Of a stretch of 38,032 nucleotides of DNA, positions 25,392-33,166 are shown in pieces (positions within the stretch are counted from its first letter, which is position 1; the number at the start of each line of letters is the position of its first letter). Where the stretch lies: NCBI GenBank assembly GCA_947473325.1, contig CANJEJ010000010.1:1-38032 (forward strand), in the 5' to 3' direction. The notes under the pieces were generated by a model, which ran no database searches, was not told the origin of the DNA, and saw nothing but the letters and a program-made list of their open reading frames with translations. The position numbers and the translations under genes were made by a program. This DNA is from Alphaproteobacteria bacterium (GTDB lineage Bacteria > Pseudomonadota > Alphaproteobacteria > SHVP01).

Positions 25392-25398
25392 CTGTCAT
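25392..25398 (+). promoter_or_regulatory. Pho-box half site before phnC
   Basis: A perfect CTGTCAT lies 22 bases before phnC, with CTGTCGA 21 bases upstream of it at 25371-25377. The repeat expected at 25381-25387 is not conserved, so only a partial Pho box is seen. Confidence 0.3.
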
Positions 25399-25419
25399 GG
25401 CCGCTTGCTAAGACGGGGC

Positions 25420-26295
25420 ATGCTGAAGAATACCCATGGCGCGTTGCCCGCCGTCCGGATTGCTCACTTATCGAAAACGTTCGGTGCAAGCAAGCGGGCG
25501 CTGGACGATGTCTCGCTCGACATCGGGGCGGGCGAAATGGTGGCCCTGATCGGCGCATCCGGATCGGGAAAATCGACTCTTCTGCGCCACATCTCGGGTC
25601 TGGTGCGCGGGGACCGCAACGCGGAAGCGCAGATCGTCGTCGACAACCGGCCTGTTCAGGCCGGCGGCCGACTCAGCCCTGACATTCGTTCATCCCGCGC
25701 CGGCATCGGCTTCGTGTTCCAGCAGTTCAACCTGGTTGGCCGGCTCAATGTGCTGACCAATGTGCTGGTCGGCAATCTGGGCCGTATGCCGCTGTGGCGC
25801 AGCCTGTTGCGCATCTTCAACGACGAGGAGCGTCGCCTCGCGGTCACTGCCCTCGATCGTGTCGGCATCGCGCAATGTGCCTTCCAGCGTGCGTCCACAC
25901 TCTCGGGCGGCCAGCAGCAGCGCGCCGCCATCGCACGCGCCCTTGTTCAGAAGGCAAAACTCATTCTGGCGGACGAGCCGATTGCGTCGCTCGACCCGGA
26001 ATCCGCGCGCCGCGTGATGGAGACGCTCAGCCTGATCAACCGCCAGGATGGTGTCACCGTCGTCGTGTCGCTGCACCAGGTCGATTTTGCGCTGCGCTAC
26101 TGCCAGCGCGTGGTCGCATTGCGCGATGGCAAGGTGAAATTCGATGGGCCCGCCGCCGCGGTGACGGCTGCGTTGCTGCGGGGCATCTATGGCGACAACA
26201 CCGATCTCGACTTCGGCACGCTCGAAGTCGAGCCATCGGAACGCGACGGGGCAAGGTCCGCGATGCCCGGACCGCGGCAGGCGGCGCTCGCCTGA
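25420..26295 (+). CDS. phnC: Phosphonate ABC transporter ATP-binding protein PhnC
   Basis: Powers phosphonate uptake through PhnD and PhnE. 291 residues. Walker [10 protein letters not shown], the Q-loop [19 protein letters not shown], signature [15 protein letters not shown], Walker [14 protein letters not shown] and LHQVDFA as H-loop; the insertion [11 protein letters not shown] and the tail GNNTDLD-like GDNTDLDF are typical for PhnC. ATG 25420 fits the family N-terminus; the longer open frame upstream covers the DUF1045 gene and the promoter. It probably begins the phnCDE transcription unit, divergent from DUF1045. Confidence 0.94.
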   Translation: MLKNTHGALPAVRIAHLSKTFGASKRALDDVSLDIGAGEMVALIGASGSGKSTLLRHISGLVRGDRNAEAQIVVDNRPVQAGGRLSPDIRSSRAGIGFVFQQFNLVGRLNVLTNVLVGNLGRMPLWRSLLRIFNDEERRLAVTALDRVGIAQCAFQRASTLSGGQQQRAAIARALVQKAKLILADEPIASLDPESARRVMETLSLINRQDGVTVVVSLHQVDFALRYCQRVVALRDGKVKFDGPAAAVTAALLRGIYGDNTDLDFGTLEVEPSERDGARSAMPGPRQAALA

Positions 26296-26328
26296 ATTTT
26301 CCCATTCTTTATCAACTGGAGAGCCAAC

Positions 26329-27333
26329 ATGTTGCGTCGCACATTTATCAAGGCTGCGGTCGCTGCCGCTGCCATCGTCGGACTGGCCGGAACGGCGCAG
26401 GCCCAGGCGCCCAAGGAGCTGAACTTCGGCATCATCTCCACCGAGGCAAGCTCGAACCTCAAGCCGTTGTGGACGCCGTTCCTCGCCGACTTGGAGAAGG
26501 CGACCGGCATGAAGGTGAATGCCTTCTTCGCGCCGGACTATGCCGGCATCATTGAGGGCATGCGCTTCAACAAGGTGCAGCTGGCCTGGTTCGGCAACGC
26601 CTCTGCCATCCAGGCTGTCGACCGTGCGAGCGCCGAAGTGTTCGTGCAGACCGTCGCCAACGACGGCTCGCCGGGCTACTGGTCCTTGCTGATCGCCCAC
26701 AAGGACAGCAACGTCAAGACGATCGACGATGTTCTCAAGAACCCCGGCAAGCTGACGTTCGGCAACGGCGATCCGAACTCCACATCCGGTTTCCTGGTGC
26801 CGAGCTACTTCCTCTGGGGCCAGAACAACGTCGATATCCGCAAGCACTTCACCCGCATCACGTCGGGCAGCCACGAGACCAATGCGCTCGCCGTCGCCAA
26901 CAAGCAGGTCGATGTCGCCACCTTCAACACCGAAGGCTTCGACCGCCTGAAGAAGACAGCCCCGGACAAAGCCGCCCTGTTGCATGTCGTGTGGCAGTCG
27001 CCGCTCATTCCGTCCGACCCGATCACCTGGCGCACCGATTTGCCGGACGCCGACAAGGCAAAGATCAAGACCTTCTTCCTGACCTATGGCACGGCGCAGA
27101 ACGGCAAGTCGGCCGACCAACTGGAATCGGAAAAGAAGGTTCTGACCGGCCTGCAGTGGGCTCCGTTCAAGGAATCGTCCAACCGCCAGCTGCTGCCGAT
27201 CCGTCAGCTTGGCCTGTTCCGCGACCGTCTCAAGATCGAAGCCGACACCGCCATGTCGGCGGATGAAAAGGCGAAGAAGCTGGCTGAGATCGATGCCCAG
27301 CTGGCCGCCCTGTCCCGCCAGATTGGGGCCTGA
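26329..27333 (+). CDS. phnD: Phosphonate-binding periplasmic protein PhnD
   Basis: Captures phosphonate in the periplasm and hands it to PhnE. 334 residues. A signal peptide runs to about residue 26 (RRTFIKAAVAAAAIVGLAG, cut after AQA), possibly twin-arginine-like at its start. The phosphonate-binding STSG motif is at residues 151-154 (DPNSTSGFLVPSYF), and the segment FGIISTEASSNLKPLW opens the mature fold. GGAGAG lies about 8 bases before ATG 26329. A very stable hairpin follows its stop, before phnE. Confidence 0.94.
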   Translation: MLRRTFIKAAVAAAAIVGLAGTAQAQAPKELNFGIISTEASSNLKPLWTPFLADLEKATGMKVNAFFAPDYAGIIEGMRFNKVQLAWFGNASAIQAVDRASAEVFVQTVANDGSPGYWSLLIAHKDSNVKTIDDVLKNPGKLTFGNGDPNSTSGFLVPSYFLWGQNNVDIRKHFTRITSGSHETNALAVANKQVDVATFNTEGFDRLKKTAPDKAALLHVVWQSPLIPSDPITWRTDLPDADKAKIKTFFLTYGTAQNGKSADQLESEKKVLTGLQWAPFKESSNRQLLPIRQLGLFRDRLKIEADTAMSADEKAKKLAEIDAQLAALSRQIGA

Positions 27334-27343
27334 TTGCGTGAGG

Positions 27344-27376
27344 CAGCCGGGGTGGCACGAGGTGCCACCCCGGCTG
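27344..27376 (+). other. Long stem-loop between phnD and phnE
   Basis: A perfect 15-bp stem (27344-27358 with 27362-27376) with a three-base loop GAG sits 10 bases after the phnD stop and 23 bases before phnE. A short TTT follows. Placed after a binding-protein gene, it would partially terminate the transcript or protect the phnCD mRNA from 3' decay, giving more PhnD than PhnE. Confidence 0.75.
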
Positions 27377-27399
27377 TTTCCCGGCATCATTCAACAAAC

Positions 27400-28212
27400 A
27401 TGAAATCACCAGCCTTGCGCGTCGCGGATCTTCCTCTGCGTGCCCCCCGTCCCACGCCCGCGGCCTCGCTGCTCAAGTTGCTGGGCTACGGGCTGGCAGC
27501 CGCTTTCCTGGTCTGGTCCTACCAGGGCGCCGAAGTCTCGCCGGTCAAGCTGTTCAGCGATGCCGGCAATATGGCGACCTTCGCGGCGGACTTCTTCCCG
27601 CCCGATTTCAGCGACTGGCGCTACTATCTTGAAGAGCTGATCGTCACCCTGCACATCGCCGTGTGGGGCACGGTTTTAGCCGTGTTCTGCGCCATCCCGC
27701 TCAGCCTCGTTGCCGCCGCCAACATTGCGCCCTGGTGGATTCACCAGCCGGTGCGCCGCTTGCTCGACGCCTTCCGCTCGATCAACGAGATGGTCTTTGC
27801 CATGCTCTTTGTGGTCGTCGTGGGTCTTGGTCCGTTTGCGGGGGCGCTCGCGCTCTGGATTCACACAACCGGAACACTGGCGAAGCTGTTCTCCGAAGCC
27901 GTCGAAGCCATTGACCCGCAGCCGGTCGAAGGCATCCGGGCGACCGGCGCGAATGCGCTTGAGGAGATCATCTACGGTGTTATTCCCCAAGTCATGCCGC
28001 TCTGGGTGTCCTACACGCTCTATCGGTTTGAAGCCAACGTCCGCTCCGCCAGCGTGGTGGGCATGGTGGGCGCCGGCGGCATCGGCGTCGTGCTGTGGGA
28101 AGTTATCCGCGGGTTTCAGTTCTCAAAAACCGCCGCGGCCATGATGATGATCATCGTCCTCGTCACCGCCACGGACGTGATCTCCAGTCGTATCCGGAAA
28201 TTTTTCATCTAA
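27400..28212 (+). CDS. phnE: Phosphonate ABC transporter permease PhnE
   Basis: Inner-membrane channel of the phosphonate importer. 270 residues with about six helices; the permease domain with two helices flanking [21 protein letters not shown] begins near residue 85. The EAA-loop-like segment [20 protein letters not shown] and [22 protein letters not shown] are typical PhnE. Only one phnE is present, unlike loci with phnE1 and phnE2, so it would act as a homodimer. ATG 27400 is chosen; the upstream frame covers the hairpin. It ends 9 bases from the convergent phosphatase gene. Confidence 0.93.
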   Translation: MKSPALRVADLPLRAPRPTPAASLLKLLGYGLAAAFLVWSYQGAEVSPVKLFSDAGNMATFAADFFPPDFSDWRYYLEELIVTLHIAVWGTVLAVFCAIPLSLVAAANIAPWWIHQPVRRLLDAFRSINEMVFAMLFVVVVGLGPFAGALALWIHTTGTLAKLFSEAVEAIDPQPVEGIRATGANALEEIIYGVIPQVMPLWVSYTLYRFEANVRSASVVGMVGAGGIGVVLWEVIRGFQFSKTAAAMMMIIVLVTATDVISSRIRKFFI

Positions 28213-28221
28213 ACGTCTGTC

Positions 28222-28773
28222 TCAGAGCAGGCCGCCAAAGTCCATCCGCCAGATCTTGCCTTGCCGCTGGAAGCGGACCGGGCGGCCATTCTCAAGCGGC
28301 GTGGCGACGTCAGCCCCAAGAAGCTGTTCGCGAAGCACCCGGGCGACGCCGGAATGCGCGACGACAAGGGGCAGGCCTCCTCCGGGAATCATGGCGAGGG
28401 CCTTGAGCACGCGGCTCCGGAAGGCGTCTGGCCCTTCACCGCCACCGGGGGGTACCGCGGACCGGATGAGGATGGAGCGCGACTGGCCTTCCCAGTTGCC
28501 ATAGTGGCGTTCGGCGAGATCGCTGATGACCGTCACGGGAAGTGCAACCCTGCGGGACACGGCTTCCGCCGTCTCCCGTGCGCGCGACAGCGGGCTGCTG
28601 TAGATCGCCGTCAGTGGCCATGCGGCGAGGCGCTCCGCCGCCGCCCGCGCCTGCTCATGCCCTTGCGCCGTCAGCGGGCTGTCCATGGCACCTGCAATCA
28701 GGTCAGCGGCATTCGCTTCCGTTTCGCCATGCCGCAGGAACCAGAAGGTCGCAGCAAAGAGGGGTAAGTTCAT
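28222..28773 (-). CDS. Histidine phosphatase (phosphoglycerate mutase-like)
   Basis: 183 residues with the branch-1 histidine phosphatase fold. The catalytic motif LRHGETEANA is at residues 14-23, followed by IYSSPLSRARETAEAV and the general-acid region DLAERHYGNWEG, and VVAHSGVARVL with the second His. Small-molecule phosphatase; the substrate may be a phosphonate-pathway or alcohol phosphate, not decided by sequence. Its ATG overlaps the stop of the broken ABC ATPase gene (ATGA), so it was once co-translated with an importer. Confidence 0.88.
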   Translation of the reverse strand: MNLPLFAATFWFLRHGETEANAADLIAGAMDSPLTAQGHEQARAAAERLAAWPLTAIYSSPLSRARETAEAVSRRVALPVTVISDLAERHYGNWEGQSRSILIRSAVPPGGGEGPDAFRSRVLKALAMIPGGGLPLVVAHSGVARVLREQLLGADVATPLENGRPVRFQRQGKIWRMDFGGLL

Positions 28774-29100
28774 GCCGCCTCCTCCGGCAACACCCAGCCG
28801 TCGTTGATCGCCAGACGCAGGCGGTCGCCAACGGGTGGGTGATCCGTGTCGAGGGTCAGCAGCGGGGCCTCGGGTACGTCCGGGCGCAAGATCAGGCGCC
28901 GCCCTGGTAGACGCTGTCGATTACGCGGCACGGCAGCGCCTCGCAGTCGGGCGCAGCCTGCGTTACATCCTTTGGCCGCAGCACCGCCACTCGCCGCATC
29001 GCGCGATGGCTGTGACCGCGCAGGCGGGTTCGCAGGCCCCACAGGGTAGCCACGAGTTGGTCTGAATCCGTTGCGGAGACCACCTCAATCGGCATCCGCG
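28770..29100 (-). pseudogene. Remnant of an ABC importer ATPase (C-terminal TOBE part)
   Basis: Two frames together read like the C-terminal TOBE domain of an Fbp/Pot/PhnT-type ATPase. First (from about 29095 to 28892) come VAVLRPKDV and ALPCRVIDSVYQGG. After a one-base shift near 28900, RLILRPDVPEAPLLTLDTD then VGDRLRLAINDGWVLPEEAA run to the stop at 28770. No Walker A, signature or Walker B region is left. The remnant overlaps the phosphatase start in the ATGA manner. A 2-aminoethylphosphonate transporter ATPase is a reasonable ancestor given the surroundings, but this is a guess. Confidence 0.65.
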
Positions 29101-29222
29101 TGCTTCTTGTTGAACTCGATCGCCACGTCTTCCATCAGCTCCGACGACTACCGGGCAGGCGTGACATGTTGATGATGACCGGCGCCTGGAGGACGGCGCC
29201 GCCAAGCGTCAATATGGACGCT
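29096..29222 (-). pseudogene. Unidentified gene remnant
   Basis: Between the ABC ATPase remnant and the dipeptide-type ATPase gene, - strand frames give protein-like pieces: LGGAVLQAPVIINMSRLPG in one and ELMEDVAIEFNKKHADAD before a stop (TGA at 29083-29085) in another. They look like the C-terminal end of one protein with a frameshift. I do not recognise the family. Nothing intact can be called in this interval. Confidence 0.35.
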
Positions 29223-29223
29223 G

Positions 29224-30213
29224 CTACGTCAGTTCCCGGGCCCGGTGGCAGGCCACCGTTTGTCCCGGGGCCATGGTCTGTGCAGCCGGCGCCGCCTGTC
29301 GGCAGATATCGATGGCATGGGCGCAGCGGGTATGAAAGGCGCAGCCCTTCGGGGGTGACAATACGCTGGGTGGCTCGCCTTCCAGCAGGATGCGCTGGCG
29401 CCTGACACCGGGGTCGGGCACCGGCACGGCCGAGATGAGAGCCCGCGTGTAGGGGTGTGCCGGCCGCTCGAACAGCGTCTCGACCGGCGCCGTTTCAACA
29501 ATGCGTCCGAGATACATCACGGCGATGCGGTCGCAGACATGCCGTACCACGCTGAGATCGTGCGAGATGAACAGATAGCTAAGTGCATGCTTCGCGCGCA
29601 GATCGGTGAGCAGGTTGATGATCTGGGCCCGCACCGAGACGTCAAGCGCCGCCACTGCTTCATCGCAGACGAGCAGCTTTGGGCTCAGGGAAAGGGCACG
29701 GGCGATGACGATGCGCTGCAGCTGACCGCCGGACAGCTGGTGTGGATAGCGGCTGAGCAGGTCGGGATGCAGGCCGACGGAACGGACAAGGTCGGCGAGC
29801 GCCGCCTCGCGCTCAGCGGGCGGTACGGTACGGTGCTCGCGCATGACCTCGCGGATCTGGTCGCCGACGGGCAGGCGCGGGTTCAGGGCGTCGATCGGGT
29901 TCTGGAACACCATCTGCATGTCGCGGCGGAGTGCGCGCCATTCGGCGCGGGAGCGGCCTGCAAGGGGCCGACCCAGGAGTCGGACCTCGCCCTCGGCAGC
30001 TTCAAGAAGCGCCAGGACCAGCCTGCCCGTCGTCGACTTGCCGCAGCCGCTTTCGCCGACCAGGCCAAAGGTCTCGCCGGCCGCGATGGTGAAGGAGATG
30101 CCATCCACCGCACGAGCATGGCGCCGGGCCTGGAAGGGCCAGCGCCGCTTCAGGGGAAACTGGAAGACCAGATTCCGCGCCTCAATCAGCGGCGTCTCGA
30201 TGGTGGCGCTCAT
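29224..30213 (-). CDS. Dipeptide/oligopeptide-type ABC transporter ATPase (DppF/OppF-like)
   Basis: 329 residues. Walker A GESGCGKST, Q-loop MVFQNPIDALNPR, signature LSGGQLQRIVIARAL, Walker B LLVCDEAVAALDVS, H-loop FISHDLSV, and the C-terminal oligo_HPY extension (PVPDPGVRRQRILLEGEPPS) with the cysteines typical of Dpp/Opp ATPases. Last gene of a - strand operon: permease, permease, ATPase, ATPase. Its start overlaps the stop of the upstream ATPase gene by four bases. Substrate is not set by this subunit. Confidence 0.92.
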   Translation of the reverse strand: MSATIETPLIEARNLVFQFPLKRRWPFQARRHARAVDGISFTIAAGETFGLVGESGCGKSTTGRLVLALLEAAEGEVRLLGRPLAGRSRAEWRALRRDMQMVFQNPIDALNPRLPVGDQIREVMREHRTVPPAEREAALADLVRSVGLHPDLLSRYPHQLSGGQLQRIVIARALSLSPKLLVCDEAVAALDVSVRAQIINLLTDLRAKHALSYLFISHDLSVVRHVCDRIAVMYLGRIVETAPVETLFERPAHPYTRALISAVPVPDPGVRRQRILLEGEPPSVLSPPKGCAFHTRCAHAIDICRQAAPAAQTMAPGQTVACHRARELT

Positions 30214-31187
30214 GCGGGTTCCAGCATCTGCTGATGACAGGCGACCAGCCGCCCGGCGGCCACGTTACGCATGGCCGGCTCTTCACGGCGGCAAAGGTTG
30301 TCTGCCTGTTCGCAGCGCCCTGCGAAGCGGCACCCGGTCACCACCTCGTTGGGCGCCGGCACCGATCCGGCGATCTGGTGCAGGCGGCCAAGGCGCTGGT
30401 CAAAACGTGGCGTTGAGGCAATCAGACCGCGCGTATAGGGATGTCGCGGGTTGGCGAAGATGTCGCGGACGGGCCCAACCTCGACGACCCGTCCGGCATA
30501 CATCACCCCGACATCGTCGGCCATTTCTGCCACGACGCCCAGGTCATGGGTGATCAGCAGCAGGCCCATCTGCAACTCGTCGCGCACGCGCCGCAGCAGA
30601 TCGAGGATCTGCGCCTGGATGGTGACGTCGAGCGCGGTGGTCGGCTCGTCGGCGATGAGCAGGCGCGGCCGGCAGGCCAGCGCCATCGCAATCATCGCCC
30701 GTTGTGCCATGCCACCAGACAGCTGGTGCGGATAGTAGCGAAGCCGGGCTTTCGGGTCGGGCATGCCGACATGGCGGAGCAACTCCTCCGCGCGCTGGCT
30801 GGCCGCTGCCGTGGACCCGCCTTCGTGCAACTGGATCGCTTCGATGATCTGGCGGCCAATGGTGTGAACTGGGTTGAGCGAGGCCGCGGGGTCCTGGAAC
30901 ACCATGGTGATGTCGCGGCCACGCAGATCGTTGAGCCGGCTGGGCGAGGCTGTCACGAGATCTTCGTCCTCGAACAGCGCGGTACCGGCACTGACGGACC
31001 CGTTGGCGGCGAGCAGGCCGAGGACCGCCAGGCAGGTGACGCTCTTGCCGCTGCCGCTTTCGCCCACCAGCGCCAGCGTGCGGCCACGCTCCACGGTCAG
31101 CGAGACATTCTCCACGGCAGTGACCGGCCCGAAGGGCGTGCGGAAGGTCACCCGCAGGCCATCGACGACCAACAGCGGTGTCCTCAT
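30210..31187 (-). CDS. Dipeptide/oligopeptide-type ABC transporter ATPase (DppD/OppD-like)
   Basis: 325 residues, partner of the DppF-like ATPase. Walker [10 protein letters not shown]-loop [13 protein letters not shown], signature [15 protein letters not shown], Walker [16 protein letters not shown]-loop LITHDLGV, and the Cys-rich C-terminal tail ([14 protein letters not shown]) that in some members binds an iron-sulfur cluster. Four-base overlaps with both neighbours indicate one operon. Confidence 0.92.
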   Translation of the reverse strand: MRTPLLVVDGLRVTFRTPFGPVTAVENVSLTVERGRTLALVGESGSGKSVTCLAVLGLLAANGSVSAGTALFEDEDLVTASPSRLNDLRGRDITMVFQDPAASLNPVHTIGRQIIEAIQLHEGGSTAAASQRAEELLRHVGMPDPKARLRYYPHQLSGGMAQRAMIAMALACRPRLLIADEPTTALDVTIQAQILDLLRRVRDELQMGLLLITHDLGVVAEMADDVGVMYAGRVVEVGPVRDIFANPRHPYTRGLIASTPRFDQRLGRLHQIAGSVPAPNEVVTGCRFAGRCEQADNLCRREEPAMRNVAAGRLVACHQQMLEPA

Positions 31188-32092
31188 TTCAGCACCGGGT
31201 CGAAGCGGTCGCGCAGCCAGTCACCGACGATGCAGGCTGAGAGCGAAAACAGGAAGATGATGGCACCCGGGATGACGGATATCCACCAGGCCATGATGAG
31301 ATGATCCCGGCCTGCACCCAGCATCTGGCCCAGGCTGGTCATCGGTGGCTGTACCCCGATCCCGAGGAAGGAGAGCGAGGTTTCCAGCAGGATGATGCTG
31401 GGCAGGTTGATGGTGAGCTGCACCAGCAGGGCGCTCAGGATGTTGGGCAGGACGTGGCGGCCATAGACATGCCAGTCGCTGAATCCGAGCGAGCGGACGG
31501 CGGTGACATAGCCGGATTGCTGCGCCGACAGCACCATGCCGCGGGTGAGGCGGGCATAGGACTGCCACCCTTCGATACCGACCACGATGATCAGCACGAT
31601 GAAACTGCCGCCGAAGAACGCGAGGACCGCCAAGGCAAAGATGACGAAGGGCAGGGCGAGGTGGATATCGACCAGCATCATAATCGCCTCTTCGACAAGT
31701 CCGCGGGCGCGCGCCGCGACGAAGCCGAGGAACGTGCCGAGCACGGAGCCGATTGCCGTTCCCGCCACGGCGATCAGCACGCTGATGCGGATGGCATAGA
31801 TGATGCGGCTCAGGATGTCGCGGCCGAGGTCGTCGGTGCCGAGTGGATACGACCATTCGCCGCCAAAGCCGAGTGGCGGCAGGAACTGGTCGAGCAGGTT
31901 CTGCCGCGTGTGCGAATGGGGCTGCAGCAGAGACCCGAAAACTGCCACCAGCACAATGAACGCCAGGAACGCGAGCGCGGCCATGACCAGCCATTGGCGA
32001 TCGAGACCTGCTCGCTTGATCCAGGAGCGGTGGCGGGGTGGTACCTGCGGGCGTGATGGCGCGCCCGATTCGGCGAGGTCGAAGGACGCCAT
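31184..32092 (-). CDS. Dipeptide-type ABC transporter permease (DppC-like)
   Basis: 302 residues. A cytoplasmic N-terminus (about 35 residues) is followed by an OppC_N-type helix (WLVMAALAFLAFIVLVAVFG), then LGTDDLGRDILSRIIYAIRIS, the family mark of the C-type permease, four to five more helices, and an EAA loop near AVRSLGFSDWHVYGRHVLPN. ATG 32092 is chosen; the open frame continues to 33097 through the neighbouring permease gene in another frame, which is an artefact. Two bases separate it from the first permease gene. Confidence 0.92.
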   Translation of the reverse strand: MASFDLAESGAPSRPQVPPRHRSWIKRAGLDRQWLVMAALAFLAFIVLVAVFGSLLQPHSHTRQNLLDQFLPPLGFGGEWSYPLGTDDLGRDILSRIIYAIRISVLIAVAGTAIGSVLGTFLGFVAARARGLVEEAIMMLVDIHLALPFVIFALAVLAFFGGSFIVLIIVVGIEGWQSYARLTRGMVLSAQQSGYVTAVRSLGFSDWHVYGRHVLPNILSALLVQLTINLPSIILLETSLSFLGIGVQPPMTSLGQMLGAGRDHLIMAWWISVIPGAIIFLFSLSACIVGDWLRDRFDPVLK

Positions 32093-32094
32093 GG

Positions 32095-33024
32095 TCAGCT
32101 CTGCTTTCCGGTGACGGTCACGCGTGGGTCGAGCCAGCCATAGGCGACATCGACCATGAAATTGGCGAAGATCACGGTGGCGGACACGAGGAAGACCATG
32201 GTCTGAACCACCGCAAAGTCGCGCAGGCCGACCGAAGTGACGAGCAGCCGTCCGGCGCCCGGCCAGGCGAAGACGCTTTCCACCACCACCGAGCCGCCGA
32301 TGAGGAAACCAAGCTGGAAGCCGAGCACGGTCACGGTCGGGATCGCCGCGTTGGGCAGCGCATGCCAGGCAATGCGGCGGGAGACGGACGCTCCCTTGGC
32401 GGCCGCGGTGCGCATGTAGGGCTGGCGGATCACCTCCAGCATCGCGGAGCGGACAAAGCGGGCAATGACGCCGGCCGAGGACATGCCGAGCGTGAAGGCC
32501 GGCATGACGAGATGCTTCCAGGTTTCTGCGCCCGCCGCGGGCATCCAGCGCAGTTCCAGGGCGAAGAGCAGGATCAGCAAGATGCCGAGGAAGTAGTTGG
32601 GCAGGCTGTAGGCGGTCACGGCAAAGGCCATCACGCCGCGGTCGATCATGCTGCCGCGGTTGAGCGCCGCGAGGGTGCCGAAGCCGATCCCCGCCACCAG
32701 GCTGATCACGAAGGCAACGCCGCCAAGCAGCAGGGTGTGCGGCAAGCGTTCGAAGACGATCTTGACGGCATCTTGGCCGCTGAAGATGGACCGGCCGAGG
32801 TCGCCGTTGAAGATCGCCACCCAGTAGCGGACATACTGCAGCCAGATCGGATCGTTGAGCCCCCAGCGCTCGCGGTACTGGTCGAGGATGTCGGCCGGGG
32901 TGTCGAGCGGCAGCAGCGAGATGATGGGGTCGCCGGTCAGGCGCAAGACCACGAACACCGCCGTGACCACCACGACCATGGTGATCGCGCTGCGCAGCAG
33001 CTTGGTAGCAATGAAGGCAAACAT
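32095..33024 (-). CDS. Dipeptide-type ABC transporter permease (DppB-like)
   Basis: 309 residues. N-terminal helix (LLRSAITMVVVVTAVFVVLRL), the B-type mark LGRSIFSGQDAVKIVFERLPHTLLLG, and the EAA loop AAAKGASVSRRIAWHALPN before VVVESVFAWPGAGRLL. First gene of the - strand operon; a Pho-box-like repeat lies 25-42 bases upstream of its start. Together with the binding protein at 33167 it forms a complete importer split by a divergent promoter. Confidence 0.92.
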   Translation of the reverse strand: MFAFIATKLLRSAITMVVVVTAVFVVLRLTGDPIISLLPLDTPADILDQYRERWGLNDPIWLQYVRYWVAIFNGDLGRSIFSGQDAVKIVFERLPHTLLLGGVAFVISLVAGIGFGTLAALNRGSMIDRGVMAFAVTAYSLPNYFLGILLILLFALELRWMPAAGAETWKHLVMPAFTLGMSSAGVIARFVRSAMLEVIRQPYMRTAAAKGASVSRRIAWHALPNAAIPTVTVLGFQLGFLIGGSVVVESVFAWPGAGRLLVTSVGLRDFAVVQTMVFLVSATVIFANFMVDVAYGWLDPRVTVTGKQS

Positions 33025-33048
33025 GGGCGCGGAAGCTAGGTCGCGTCG

Positions 33049-33066
33049 ATGACAGCACGGTGACGC
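33049..33066 (-). promoter_or_regulatory. Pho box toward the permease operon
   Basis: Read on the - strand: GCGTCAC, CGTG, CTGTCAT (33066 down to 33049), two 7-base repeats with a 4-base spacer as in the PhoB consensus CTGTCAT-N4-CTGTCAT (5 of 7 and 7 of 7). It lies just upstream of the DppB-like gene. Confidence 0.65.
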
Positions 33067-33090
33067 GGCAGGAGTCTGTGTGCCACCAAA

Positions 33091-33119
33091 CTGTCATGCC
33101 GGCGTCATGGCACGCTCAT
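33091..33119 (+). promoter_or_regulatory. Triple Pho-box repeat toward the binding-protein gene
   Basis: CTGTCAT (33091-33097), GCGTCAT (33102-33108) and CGCTCAT (33113-33119) repeat at an exact 11-base period on the + strand. The first is a perfect PhoB half site, the others match 5 of 7. The gene start at 33167 is 47 bases downstream, a good distance for a PhoB-activated promoter. Confidence 0.72.
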
Positions 33120-33166
33120 CAAGTCTCTTTAGGTCTCTCGGCGACCGACTTCCCTGGGAGATTGCC

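Noticed and set aside
25690-27390. A 566-codon open frame on the - strand opposite phnC and phnD
   Set aside because: Both opposite-strand genes are certain and the frame's product resembles no family.
31184-33097. One 637-codon - strand frame spanning both permease genes, which could suggest a fusion
   Set aside because: The DppB-like protein is fully encoded in another frame at 32095-33024; the N-terminal half of the long frame is a shadow.
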